Of a stretch of DNA of 64,000 nucleotides, positions 45,861-54,627 are shown piece by piece (positions within the stretch are counted from its first letter, which is position 1; every line of letters begins with the position of its first letter). Origin of the DNA: Nitrosomonas sp. sh817 (GTDB lineage: Bacteria; Pseudomonadota; Gammaproteobacteria; Burkholderiales; Nitrosomonadaceae); assembly GCF_030908545.1 (NCBI RefSeq), contig NZ_CP133083.1:744001-808000 (forward strand). The letters run 5' to 3'. A program made the position numbers and the translations under genes. The notes under the pieces are model-generated. The model was not told where the DNA came from and did no database searches. It saw only the letters and a list, made by a program, of their open reading frames with translations.

Positions 45861-48800
45861 ATGCCGGTAACTCGTTTCGTTCCGGATGCTGACGAGCGCA
45901 TCCTCGCTTTGGATCCTTCCCGATCATTTATCGTGCAAGCGCCTGCTGGATCTGGAAAAACTTCGATTTTGATACAGCGGTATCTGAGGTTGCTCGCTTG
46001 CGTTGATGCGCCCGAGGAGATTGTGGCGATTACATTTACGCGAAAAGCTGCCGCGGAAATGCGAGCCCGTGTTCTGGCGGCTTTACAGATTGATCAGCCG
46101 ACAGAGCAAGACGAATCACCGAATGGAAAATTAAATCGGGAATTAGCAGAAATGGTTTTGCAGCGAGATCGTCAAGCCGGTTGGCAAATTGCGGAAAACC
46201 CGGAACGATTAAGAATACAGACCATAGATTCCCTGTGCGCCAGCTTGACCCGGCAAATGCCGGTTCTGTCGAAATTCGGTGCGCAACCTGAAACGATTGA
46301 GGATGCGGCCCGTTTTTATTCGGAAGCCGCTCGTGCGACGTTGAGATTGATGGAGCAAGACGTGGCGATTGCAAATGATGTTGAGCGGCTACTCGAGCAT
46401 CTGGACAATGATCTTGCGCGAATAGAAACATTGCTGGCCGATATGCTGGCGCGGCGCGATCACTGGTTGCGCCATCTGCATGCAAGAACTCGAGAGGAAT
46501 TGGAATGTTCGCTGCAGAATTCCCGCCGTAACGCTCAACAGAAGACTTTTCAGTTATTGCCCGAAGCTCTGCAAAGTGAGTTGTTGCAGTTACTGCGGTA
46601 TGCGGCTGTAAACCTTCTCGCGGAGGACAACAAGTCGGTTATCACTTGCTGTGCAGAGCTTGAGGCATTGTCAATGGCGACTATCGAGCAGTGGCAAGGG
46701 ATTGCAGAGTTTTTGTTAACCAAAGAGAACGCCTGGCGAAAAAGAATTTCAAGCAAAGAAGGTTTTCCTTCGGGAAAAACCAAAATCGAAAAAGATACAG
46801 CAAAATCCTGGAAGGATCGGTTCGAATCGCTGATTGCTAAATTGACTCAGGAGCAGGACTTCCGGCAAGGATTACAGACAATGCGTCAGCTTCCGCCGCC
46901 CAATTATTCCGAGCAGCAATGGGAAATTCTTGGAACGATTATGCGGTTACTACCTTATGCAGTGGCGCAACTACAAGTTATTTTCCAAGAAAGCGGTTGC
47001 GTGGATTTTTCGGAAGTCGCGCAACGCGCAATATCGGCGCTTGGCAACCCGCAGGCGCCGACAGATTTAGCATTGGCGCTGGATTACCAGATCAAACACT
47101 TATTAATCGATGAGTTTCAAGATACTTCCATCAGTCAATTTGAATTGATCGAGAAACTTGTGACTGGTTGGGAAGATACGGATGGTCGCAGCTTGTTTGT
47201 AGTGGGAGATCCGATGCAATCAATCTATCGTTTTCGCGAAGCGGAAGTGGGTTTGTTTTTACGGGCTCGTAACTTTGGGATTAATAATCGAAAGCTTCAG
47301 CCAATAACACTCAGTGCGAATTTCCGGTCCCAGCAAGGAATTATCGATTGGGTGAATAAAACATTCTCACAGATCATGCCAGATGAAGAGGATAGTGTAT
47401 CCGGTGCGATAACATTTTCGCCTTCCGTTGCGACGCATCCAATGCTAAACGGTGATGCTGTAAAAATATATCCCGAGTTTACAGGTGATCCTGCCGCCGA
47501 AGCTGCTAAGGTCATTGAAATTATTAAATCCAGCCGGCACGATTATCCAACGGACTCGATTGCAATTTTAGTGCGGAACCGAAGTCACTTGCATGAAATC
47601 GTGAAGCAACTGCAAAAAAATGATTTGCGTTTTCGTGCGATCGATATCGAAATATTACGTACCAAGCCAGTCGTGCAAGATCTGCTGGCGCTGACCCGTG
47701 CAATAATCAATCCTGCTGACCGGCTTGCTTGGTTTGCGCTGCTGCGTGCGCCATGGTGCGGTTTGTTGTTGCAAGATATTACCGCGCTGATGGCCATAGA
47801 CCAGCAAGATAACTCTTCGCAAATTGCCGTCACCAAACGGAGTGTGTGGGAATCGATGAGTGACGAAACACAATGGGGAAAAATCTCTAGCGATGCAAGA
47901 AATCGAATTCGCAACCTGCGCGAAATTCTTAAACCCTGCGTGATACATCGCCGGCGCCAATCACTGCGTGTAACAGTGGAAGCGGCTTGGAACGCTTTAG
48001 GTGGCCCTGGTTGCGCCAGCCATGGCACTCAGGATGAGAAAGGCATCATGAAGCATTTGGATGATGCAGCGATTTATCTGGATTATCTTGAAGATCAAGA
48101 AGTGGCGGGTAACATTCTGGATTTAGCACGATTTCAGAGCGGACTTGATGCGCTTTATGCTGCTCCGGACTTGACTGCCGATAGCTCATTACAAATTATG
48201 ACAATTCATAAAGCCAAGGGGCTTGAGTTCGATACTGTTATTGTACCTGGACTTGGTTACATGCCTCGCAACAAGGAAAAACAGCTGTTGCAATGGATAG
48301 AACAGCCTCGCGATCAGTTTGTATACGAAAATTTTGCCACTGCGGATTTATTGTTGGCACCTGTCCGGAGGACGGGTACGGAAATTGATCCGATCTATAC
48401 TTGGTTGGAAAAGCTCGATTGGGATAAAGGGCAACTGGAATCGGATCGGCTATTGTATGTTGCTGCGACCCGTGCAAAGAAATTTTTGCATTTTCTGGGT
48501 CATGTTGAGTTATCAACAGCCAGAAATGACTGGAGTGAATTGAAAAGACCAAAAAGGGGGTCGCTGCTTGATAGGCTCTGGCCGGTCGTAGAGCCAGTTT
48601 TCTCGAGTGTTGCGAATGCAGTTTCAAGGGAGAATGACTCGACAAATGACAGTTACGTCAACGAAATTAGGAAAGTATTCAACCAAGAAATCATCCGATT
48701 GAAATCAGGCTGGGTTTTACCGGATGCTCCCGAGTCTATCAAATTGAAAAAGATGCAGGAGAGCATGCCAATTCATGATGCGATTGATTTCTATTGGGTA

Positions 48801-49337
48801 AGTGATATGGCGCGACATGTTGGGACGGTTGTACATCGTTGGTTACAACAAATTGCGGAAGATGGTCTCTCAATGTGGTCTGTTAAACGTATTGAGAGAT
48901 TGCGAAATCAATTTAAACACAATCTGTTAGCATGCGGAATGAATGGTAATGATGATCAAGTGCAAGCTGCGGTTGAACGCATCATGCTGAGTTTGACAAG
49001 AGTCATTACGGATGATCGTGGGCGTTGGATCTTAGGATCACATCAATACGCCCATAATGAGTTTAAGATCACATCGGTTTTAAACAACAAGGTTACTAAT
49101 TGGGTGATTGATCGTACATTTTGCGATTCGAAAAATATCCGTTGGATTATCGATTACAAAATCAGCAGCCATGAGGGATCCGATTTGCAAGGATTTCTTG
49201 ATCGTGAGAAAGTACGCTATCAAAATCAAATGCATAATTATGCAAAACTCATGCAGCAGATGGATTCGCGGTTAATAAAACTGGGAATTTATTTTCCATT
49301 GGTGAGCGGTTGGTGCGAGTGGGAATTTTGGGAGTAG
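45861..49337 (+). CDS. addA: AddA-like UvrD-family helicase-nuclease
   Basis: A 1158-residue superfamily I helicase. I start it at the ATG at 45861, two bases after the addB stop and 7 bases after GAGGAGGGA. Motifs in order: Walker A APAGSGKTSI, motif Ia TFTRKAAAEMRARV, Walker B LIDEFQDTSISQ, GDPMQSIYRFREAE, motif V IHKAKGLEFDTVI, then VAATRAKK. A C-terminal RecB-type nuclease follows, with catalytic WIIDYKIS. Both subunits have nuclease active sites, as in AddAB. Confidence 0.9.
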   Translation: MPVTRFVPDADERILALDPSRSFIVQAPAGSGKTSILIQRYLRLLACVDAPEEIVAITFTRKAAAEMRARVLAALQIDQPTEQDESPNGKLNRELAEMVLQRDRQAGWQIAENPERLRIQTIDSLCASLTRQMPVLSKFGAQPETIEDAARFYSEAARATLRLMEQDVAIANDVERLLEHLDNDLARIETLLADMLARRDHWLRHLHARTREELECSLQNSRRNAQQKTFQLLPEALQSELLQLLRYAAVNLLAEDNKSVITCCAELEALSMATIEQWQGIAEFLLTKENAWRKRISSKEGFPSGKTKIEKDTAKSWKDRFESLIAKLTQEQDFRQGLQTMRQLPPPNYSEQQWEILGTIMRLLPYAVAQLQVIFQESGCVDFSEVAQRAISALGNPQAPTDLALALDYQIKHLLIDEFQDTSISQFELIEKLVTGWEDTDGRSLFVVGDPMQSIYRFREAEVGLFLRARNFGINNRKLQPITLSANFRSQQGIIDWVNKTFSQIMPDEEDSVSGAITFSPSVATHPMLNGDAVKIYPEFTGDPAAEAAKVIEIIKSSRHDYPTDSIAILVRNRSHLHEIVKQLQKNDLRFRAIDIEILRTKPVVQDLLALTRAIINPADRLAWFALLRAPWCGLLLQDITALMAIDQQDNSSQIAVTKRSVWESMSDETQWGKISSDARNRIRNLREILKPCVIHRRRQSLRVTVEAAWNALGGPGCASHGTQDEKGIMKHLDDAAIYLDYLEDQEVAGNILDLARFQSGLDALYAAPDLTADSSLQIMTIHKAKGLEFDTVIVPGLGYMPRNKEKQLLQWIEQPRDQFVYENFATADLLLAPVRRTGTEIDPIYTWLEKLDWDKGQLESDRLLYVAATRAKKFLHFLGHVELSTARNDWSELKRPKRGSLLDRLWPVVEPVFSSVANAVSRENDSTNDSYVNEIRKVFNQEIIRLKSGWVLPDAPESIKLKKMQESMPIHDAIDFYWVSDMARHVGTVVHRWLQQIAEDGLSMWSVKRIERLRNQFKHNLLACGMNGNDDQVQAAVERIMLSLTRVITDDRGRWILGSHQYAHNEFKITSVLNNKVTNWVIDRTFCDSKNIRWIIDYKISSHEGSDLQGFLDREKVRYQNQMHNYAKLMQQMDSRLIKLGIYFPLVSGWCEWEFWE

Positions 49338-49388
49338 TTTTTTCAGAAACTTTTTTAATTATTTTTAAGGTTTATATAATTTTTCTAG

Positions 49389-49418
49389 TTGAAGTGATAT
49401 TGCTAGTTATTGTATAAG
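49389..49418 (+). promoter_or_regulatory. Candidate sigma-70 promoter of the amo operon
   Basis: TTGAAG (49389-49394) and TATAAG (49413-49418) are 18 bases apart and lie about 230 bases before amoC. This is the best sigma-70-like pair in the 312-base gap after addA. Start-site mapping would be needed, and other promoters closer to amoC are possible. Confidence 0.45.
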
Positions 49419-49433
49419 AAGGACAAAATCGCT

Positions 49434-49511
49434 ATGGCTGTAAGAAATCCATTGAGATGGAAAGGTAATTTTATGACAAATGACTTGACTTTGGACCCCA
49501 AGGTCGACTAG
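49434..49511 (+). CDS. Possible 25-residue leader peptide of the amo operon
   Basis: An ATG preceded by AGAAGGA at a spacing of 9 bases opens a 25-codon frame reading MAVRNPLRWKGNFM, then TNDLTLDPKVD, ending TAG at 49509-49511. It lies in the amo leader just before a stem-loop. I do not recognise the peptide. The length allows chance occurrence, and its Shine-Dalgarno would be upstream of the transcript if the promoter at 49389 were the only one. Treat it as a candidate. Confidence 0.35.
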   Translation: MAVRNPLRWKGNFMTNDLTLDPKVD

Positions 49512-49523
49512 CCTGAGAGGCGT

Positions 49524-49559
49524 AGCTAAATTAGAGGGGAAGTAGAGTTTAATTTAGCT
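49524..49559 (+). promoter_or_regulatory. Stem-loop in the amoC leader
   Basis: AGCTAAATTA (49524-49533) pairs perfectly with TAATTTAGCT (49550-49559) around a 16-base purine-rich loop. It begins 12 bases after the stop of the small leader ORF and ends 90 bases before amoC. There is no proper T-tract, so an mRNA-stability or translation role fits better than termination. Confidence 0.55.
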
Positions 49560-49576
49560 GCCGAAATTTTAAGCAG

Positions 49577-49592
49577 TACTAATTAATTAGTA
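49577..49592. promoter_or_regulatory. Perfect 16-base palindrome upstream of amoC
   Basis: TACTAATTAATTAGTA is a perfect inverted repeat 57 bases before the amoC ATG. It could be an operator for a dimeric regulator or a small hairpin in the leader. No regulator is identified. Confidence 0.4.
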
Positions 49593-49649
49593 TTAGAAGC
49601 AGTAGAAGAAAAGAGAAGTAGTTTTGATTAACAGATAGGAGGTAGAAAG

Positions 49650-50459
49650 ATGGCAACAACGTATGGCACAACGAGTAGCGCGTCGAGCGCGAGCTATGAC
49701 ATGTCGCTGTGGTACGACTCGAAGTACTACAAACTGGGCATGGGCACCATGCTGCTGGTAGCGATATTCTGGATCTGGTACCAAAGGACATTTGCGTATT
49801 CACACGGAATGGACTCGATGGAACCGGAATTTGACAAAGTATGGATGGGACTGTGGCGGGTACACATGACCCTGATGCCTTTGTTTGCATTGGTAACCTG
49901 GGGCTGGATACTGAAGACCCGTGACACCAAAGAGCAATTGGACAACCTGGACACCAAATTGGAAATCAAACGTTATTTCTACTGGATGATGTGGCTGGGT
50001 GTTTACTTGTTTGGTGTTTACTGGGGCGGCAGCTTCTTCACCGAACAAGATGCAAGCTGGCACCAAGTAATTATTCGTGACACCAGCTTCACGCCAAGTC
50101 ACGTGGTAGTGTTCTACGGCTCATTCCCGATGTACATCGTATGTGGTGTAGCATCCTACCTGTACGCGATGACCCGTCTGCCACTGTACAGCCGCGGCAC
50201 ATCATTCCCGCTGGTAATGGCGATTGCAGGCCCATTGATGATTCTGCCGAACGTCGGTTTGAACGAATGGGGTCATGCATTCTGGTTCATGGAAGAACTG
50301 TTTAGCGCGCCATTGCACTGGGGCTTTGTAATTCTGGGCTGGGCAGGCTTGTTCTCGGGCGGTATTGCAGCACAAATCGTCACCCGTTACTCAAACCTGA
50401 CTGACGTAACCTGGAACGGTGCAAGCCGCGAAATTCTGAACAACAGAATTGTTCCTTAA
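49650..50459 (+). CDS. amoC: Ammonia monooxygenase subunit C
   Basis: A 269-residue integral membrane subunit with several hydrophobic helices. The metal ligands equivalent to Asp156, His160 and His173 of methane monooxygenase PmoC are Asp134, His138 (DASWH) and His151 (FTPSH), with exactly the same spacing of 4 and 13. A strong AGGAGG precedes the ATG. Ammonia monooxygenase oxidises ammonia to hydroxylamine at the membrane and is the energy source of the cell. Codon use is markedly biased, as in highly expressed genes. Confidence 0.97.
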   Translation: MATTYGTTSSASSASYDMSLWYDSKYYKLGMGTMLLVAIFWIWYQRTFAYSHGMDSMEPEFDKVWMGLWRVHMTLMPLFALVTWGWILKTRDTKEQLDNLDTKLEIKRYFYWMMWLGVYLFGVYWGGSFFTEQDASWHQVIIRDTSFTPSHVVVFYGSFPMYIVCGVASYLYAMTRLPLYSRGTSFPLVMAIAGPLMILPNVGLNEWGHAFWFMEELFSAPLHWGFVILGWAGLFSGGIAAQIVTRYSNLTDVTWNGASREILNNRIVP

Positions 50460-50473
50460 TTTCTGAGTAAGAA

Positions 50474-50500
50474 TGTCACACCTGCAAGCCAGGTGTGACA
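50474..50500 (+). terminator. amoC-amoA intergenic hairpin
   Basis: TGTCACACCTG (50474-50484) and CAGGTGTGACA (50490-50500) form a perfect 11-bp stem with a 5-base loop, 14 bases after the amoC stop. No U-run follows. Probably an RNA-processing or stability element that makes amoC mRNA more abundant than amoAB, or a partial terminator. Confidence 0.6.
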
Positions 50501-50623
50501 GAAGAAATTAAGTAACGAAGAGAAAAGATGAAAACGGGCTAAGGCAGGCGATGTAAAAGGAAGTAAAGGGAATCGTCGAGTTTTCATATTTAATATCACA
50601 CGAAATGAAGAAGGGAGGGTCTA

Positions 50624-51448
50624 GTGAGTAGAACAGACGAAATTTTAGCAGCGGCAAAGATGCCGCCAGAAGCGATCAGGATGTCCAGATATATCGACGC
50701 GGTATATTTTCCGATCCTGTGCATCTTGTTGGTAGGAACATTCCACATGCACTTCATGCTGTTGGCAGGTGACTGGGATTTCTGGCTTGACTGGAAAGAC
50801 CGTCAATGGTGGCCGGTAGTAACACCGATCGTAGGCGTTATGTATTGCGCGGCACTGCAATATTACCTGTGGGTAAACTACCGTTTATCCTACGGTGCGA
50901 CACTGTGTATCGTATGCCTGTTAGTCGGAGAATGGCTGACCCGTTACTGGGGATTCTACTGGTGGTCACACTACCCGTTGAATTTTGTACTGCCATCAAC
51001 GATGATACCTGGCGCATTGATGCTGGATACCATATTGCTGCTGACCGGTAACTGGCTGATCACGGCACTGTTGGGTGGTGGATTCTGGGGATTATTCTTC
51101 TATCCTGGCAACTGGCCGATTTTTGGACCGACCCACTTACCGCTGGTAGTAGAAGGCGTACTGTTATCAGTAGCTGACTACACAGGCTTCTTATATGTAC
51201 GTACCGGTACACCGGAATATGTACGCCTGATTGAACAAGGCTCACTGCGTACCTTTGGTGGTCACACCACGGTTATTGCGGCATTCTTCTCAGCGTTTGT
51301 ATCGATGTTGATGTACTGCGTATGGTGGTACTTTGGCAAGATCTACTGCACCGCATTCTTCTATGTTAAAGGAGAAAGAGGACGCATCTCTATGAAGAAC
51401 GACGTAACCGCATTTGGTGAAAAAGGCTTTGCACAGGGGATTAGATAA
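50624..51448 (+). CDS. amoA: Ammonia monooxygenase subunit A
   Basis: A 274-residue membrane subunit and the marker gene for ammonia oxidisers. It begins with GTG, with AAGGGAGGG 8 bases upstream. Conserved AOB segments include [55 protein letters not shown] and [19 protein letters not shown]. Its stop overlaps the amoB start by one base (TAATG). The sequence is of the betaproteobacterial type. Confidence 0.98.
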   Translation: MSRTDEILAAAKMPPEAIRMSRYIDAVYFPILCILLVGTFHMHFMLLAGDWDFWLDWKDRQWWPVVTPIVGVMYCAALQYYLWVNYRLSYGATLCIVCLLVGEWLTRYWGFYWWSHYPLNFVLPSTMIPGALMLDTILLLTGNWLITALLGGGFWGLFFYPGNWPIFGPTHLPLVVEGVLLSVADYTGFLYVRTGTPEYVRLIEQGSLRTFGGHTTVIAAFFSAFVSMLMYCVWWYFGKIYCTAFFYVKGERGRISMKNDVTAFGEKGFAQGIR

Positions 51449-52710
51449 TGAATATAAGAAGCATATTTAAGCTGGGCGTATTAGGCCTGTATGGAGCGGC
51501 AATAGGAGCGGCCTCACTGGCACTGACACTGACAGTAGATGTTCAGACAGCGGCGGCGCACGGTGAACGTTCGCAAGAACCGTTCCTTCGTATGCGTACG
51601 ATTCAATGGTACGACCTGAAATGGCAACCGAAAGTCACCAAAGTGAACGACATTGCAACGATTACCGGTAAATTTCACTTGGCGGAAGACTGGCCACGTG
51701 CGGTAGGCAAGCCGGAACGCGCATTCTTCAACGTAGGTAGCCCGAGTCCGGTGTTTGTACGTTTAAGCACCAAATTGAATGGCGAACCGACGTTTATTTC
51801 TGGACCGTTGCAAATTGGCCGTGACTATGAATTTGAAGTCAGACTGAAAGCAAGGATTCCAGGACGCCATCACATGCATGCGATGGTAAACGTCAAAGAA
51901 GCGGGTCCGATCGCAGGACCGGCATCGTGGATGAACATCTCAGGCAACTGGGATGACTTCACCAACCCGGTAACCACTTTGACAGGCAAAACCATTGATC
52001 TGGAGACATTTAACTTCAGTAATGGCGTGTTCTGGCACTTGGTATGGTTAGGCTTAGGCTGCTTCTGGATTGGCTACTATGTAGCACGTCCGATGTTCCT
52101 GCCACGTAGCCGTGTACTGTTAGCCTACGGTGACGAACTGCTGCTGGATCCAATGGATCGTAAAGTAGGGATGGCAGTAGCGATCCTGACCTGTGCACTG
52201 GTATGGGGCGGCTATCGTTATACCGAAAGTGTCCATCCATACACAGTACCGATCCAAGCGGGTGAATCGAAAGTAGAACCGATGCCGATTGCACCGAATC
52301 CGGTTGCGATCAAGGTAACGCACGCTAACTACGACGTACCTGGACGTGCCCTGCGTGTAACGATGGAAATCACCAACAACGGTGACTCGACAGTCAACAT
52401 TGGCGAGTTCACGACAGCGGGTGTCCGTTTTGTAAACGACTTGGGACGCAAATATCTGGATCCTGACTATCCACGCGAACTGGTAGCAACCGGTTTGACG
52501 ATGGAAGATGAAAGAGGGATTGAACCAGGAGAAACCCGGGAAGTTAAGATGGAAGCCAAAGACGCGTTGTGGGAAGTACAACGTTTGATGGCGCTGTTGG
52601 GTGACCCGGAAAGCCGCTTTGGTGGTTTGTTGATGACATGGGATGACGAAGGCAATCGTTATATTAACAGTATTGCTGGCGCAGTAATTCCAGTCTTTAC
52701 CAAGCTATAA
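51448..52710 (+). CDS. amoB: Ammonia monooxygenase subunit B
   Basis: A 420-residue subunit with two periplasmic cupredoxin-like domains joined by two membrane helices (about 195-215 and 235-250). The signal peptide is removed before His38 in [10 protein letters not shown]. That N-terminal His and the HxH pair His142/His144 in RHHMHAMVN correspond to the PmoB dicopper ligands. The C-terminal domain ends VFTKL. A strong terminator follows. Confidence 0.97.
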   Translation: MNIRSIFKLGVLGLYGAAIGAASLALTLTVDVQTAAAHGERSQEPFLRMRTIQWYDLKWQPKVTKVNDIATITGKFHLAEDWPRAVGKPERAFFNVGSPSPVFVRLSTKLNGEPTFISGPLQIGRDYEFEVRLKARIPGRHHMHAMVNVKEAGPIAGPASWMNISGNWDDFTNPVTTLTGKTIDLETFNFSNGVFWHLVWLGLGCFWIGYYVARPMFLPRSRVLLAYGDELLLDPMDRKVGMAVAILTCALVWGGYRYTESVHPYTVPIQAGESKVEPMPIAPNPVAIKVTHANYDVPGRALRVTMEITNNGDSTVNIGEFTTAGVRFVNDLGRKYLDPDYPRELVATGLTMEDERGIEPGETREVKMEAKDALWEVQRLMALLGDPESRFGGLLMTWDDEGNRYINSIAGAVIPVFTKL

Positions 52711-52728
52711 GATAGAGCGAGTCTGAAC

Positions 52729-52773
52729 ACCGGTACACCACTGTCGCAAGACAGCCGGTGTACCGGTTTTTTT
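52729..52773 (+). terminator. Rho-independent terminator after amoB
   Basis: ACCGGTACACC (52729-52739) pairs with GGTGTACCGGT (52757-52767). An inner stem CTGTC/GACAG sits around GCAA, and a run of T follows to 52773. This ends the amoCAB transcript, though some read-through into amoE is likely. Confidence 0.92.
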
Positions 52774-52870
52774 ATATGGGTAGAGAACAAAGAAAATTTA
52801 AGGTGCAACAAAGAATGCGGACAAAAGAACTGGCAAAAATAGAGGCACTAACGCGAAAGGAGGATTTGTC

Positions 52871-53536
52871 GTGGTCAGACAAATAGCACGAGCAGGGATT
52901 GCGGCCTTTATGCTTGTTATGACACTTTACACAAGCACAGCCGGCGCCCATGGCAAGGTAGCCATGGAAGATGACAGTTGTATGCGCCGGATAGGCGAAA
53001 ACATGATCCACCTGAGTATCTATCAACCCCAGGTTGATGAAGAAGGGCACTACTGCACGGATATACCCAAAATGGGAAGCACGATCCTAGTGATAGACTT
53101 AGTGGATCCTGCACTGAGAGAGATGCCGATCGGGATGAAGATAATCAGAGGCGATCGGACGGAAGGAGAAACCGTCACGGATCTGCGTCCGGCGGTATAT
53201 CAGGATGGAGTTATCAGCACGCAAAAAGCGCTGGAACAAGGAAAATATCTCATACAAGTGACTGCCGAAGGCGTGCCGCCCCTGCACTATGAATATCATC
53301 TGCGCGTTGAGATGATTAATTATGCGGATGCATTTAGAGCGTCGGTAGGGCCACTGGTCGGTCTATTGCTGACCGCCATACTTGGGTATAAACTCATCCG
53401 GTCAAGACGATTCAGGGAATGGATGGCATCACGCAGCTCGAAAGGAACTGAAAAAGTCGATGGCGGAGCAAAATCATCGGCAGTCGACGAAGAAAAGACA
53501 TCAATCAACAAACAAACTAAAGACGGGGAATCCTAG
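52871..53536 (+). CDS. amoE: AmoE (ORF4): exported copper-site-like protein downstream of amoCAB
   Basis: A 221-residue protein starting at GTG 52871 with AAAGGAGGA 6 bases upstream. It has a signal peptide ending at AGAHGK, a conserved soluble domain with DDSCMRRIGENMIHLS and YCTDIPKMG, a C-terminal membrane helix (about 160-178), and a charged cytoplasmic tail. It is a paralogue of the next gene. Both belong to the AmoD/PmoD group found only next to amo or pmo genes. In the methanotroph protein PmoD such Cys/Met/His residues bind copper, so a copper-related maturation role is plausible but unproven. Confidence 0.85.
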   Translation: MVRQIARAGIAAFMLVMTLYTSTAGAHGKVAMEDDSCMRRIGENMIHLSIYQPQVDEEGHYCTDIPKMGSTILVIDLVDPALREMPIGMKIIRGDRTEGETVTDLRPAVYQDGVISTQKALEQGKYLIQVTAEGVPPLHYEYHLRVEMINYADAFRASVGPLVGLLLTAILGYKLIRSRRFREWMASRSSKGTEKVDGGAKSSAVDEEKTSINKQTKDGES

Positions 53537-53538
53537 CG

Positions 53539-54117
53539 ATGTTAGTAGAAAGAAGTGGAACAATAAAACAATTGGTAATAGCGGGAATCATGGCGGTCAG
53601 CGTCATGTTCACGACACAAGTGCAAGCGCACGGAGGGTTAGCGCTGGCGGAAGATATGTGTGTATTGACGGTAGGCCCCTACCGGATGCACTTTACCGGC
53701 TATCAGCCATTATCGCAAGAAGAAGAATTTTGTGAAGACATACCGGAAGTAGGGAAAACGGTCATAGCGTTGGATTACATACAAGAAGAGCTGCGTCCGT
53801 TACTAACGGAAGTGCGGATAATCCGGGATACGGGATCAGAAGCGAATCTCGACGAGATCACGGTCTTTCATTTACCGCCGAAGGTATACCCGACAGCATC
53901 CATAACGATTGATCATACCTTCCCGGAAAAAGGCAAGTTTGTAGGATTGGTAACGGTGTCCGGCGGGCCGCAAGAGTATGTGTCGCGGTTTCCGTTTTCA
54001 GTGGGAGAAGGACGGCCAACACCGAAAATAGCCATCATTGCGCCGATCGTGCTGGTGGTTGCCGGTGTGGCTTTCTTGATGATGCGCAAACGTAAATCCG
54101 ACGGCGCCGCTGCGTAG
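53539..54117 (+). CDS. amoD: AmoD (ORF5): exported copper-site-like protein
   Basis: A 192-residue paralogue of AmoE, starting 2 bases after it. It has a signal peptide ending at VQAHGG, the conserved segments AEDMCVLTVGPYRMHFTGYQ and FCEDIPEVG with Cys, Met and His at the positions shared with AmoE, and a C-terminal membrane helix (about 163-185) followed by MRKRKS. The pair plus copCD forms the standard accessory set of betaproteobacterial amo clusters. Confidence 0.87.
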   Translation: MLVERSGTIKQLVIAGIMAVSVMFTTQVQAHGGLALAEDMCVLTVGPYRMHFTGYQPLSQEEEFCEDIPEVGKTVIALDYIQEELRPLLTEVRIIRDTGSEANLDEITVFHLPPKVYPTASITIDHTFPEKGKFVGLVTVSGGPQEYVSRFPFSVGEGRPTPKIAIIAPIVLVVAGVAFLMMRKRKSDGAAA

Positions 54118-54131
54118 TTAGTAAGATTTTG

Positions 54132-54171
54132 ACAGAGATTAAGGATGGGTATTGAACTCATCCTTTCTCTG
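54132..54171 (+). terminator. Hairpin between amoD and copC
   Basis: CAGAGA, two unpaired T, AAGGATG (54132-54147) pairs with CATCCTT-TCTCTG (54159-54171): 13 pairs interrupted by a 2-base bulge. It starts 14 bases after the amoD stop and has no U-run. Possible attenuator or 3'-end stabiliser. Confidence 0.5.
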
Positions 54172-54212
54172 AGAATCAAAGATGAAATAAATTACAAGCA
54201 TTGAGGAAAATT

Positions 54213-54614
54213 GTGCAAAACAAAAGGTTATGGTATTTCGGTTCTAGGAGAACTTCAGTCTTTGTAGCACTAATGTGTTTGCTCTCCATGTTATTTCAAG
54301 CAAATTCTGTATTTGCTCACGCCGCATTAGTCAAATCCGATCCACCGCGTCGAGCGGCGCTTGCTGTATCACCGAAACATATTCAACTCTGGTTCAACGA
54401 AAAGATTGAAGGAGCATATGCTTTAATTACAGTTAAGGATTCGCAACAGAATGTTGTCACTACAAATAATCCCGAAACCGTCGCAGATGACCCTAAATCT
54501 ATTGTTTTAAGTTTGCCCCAGCTTGAGCCTGGACGATATATGGTGCATTATCGTGTCATGTCTGTTGACGGGCATGTTATTGAATCCAATTTTGATTTTA
54601 ATGTAAAAAAATAA
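54213..54614 (+). CDS. copC: Copper resistance protein CopC
   Basis: About 133 residues, periplasmic copper-binding CopC domain. I start it at GTG 54213, which has GAGGA 5 bases upstream, rather than the TTG at 54201. The signal peptide ends at VFAHA, leaving the N-terminal His used for Cu(II) binding in homologues. Typical segments are AALVKSDPPRRA, IQLWFNEKIEGAY and VMSVDGHVIESNFDF. It is followed after 13 bases by copD. Confidence 0.92.
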   Translation: MQNKRLWYFGSRRTSVFVALMCLLSMLFQANSVFAHAALVKSDPPRRAALAVSPKHIQLWFNEKIEGAYALITVKDSQQNVVTTNNPETVADDPKSIVLSLPQLEPGRYMVHYRVMSVDGHVIESNFDFNVKK

Positions 54615-54627
54615 TATGTAACAAAAA

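Noticed and set aside
49577..49592. Reading the 16-base palindrome as a terminator
   Set aside because: It is a gapless AT-only palindrome with no loop and no T-tract, so it was listed only as a possible operator.
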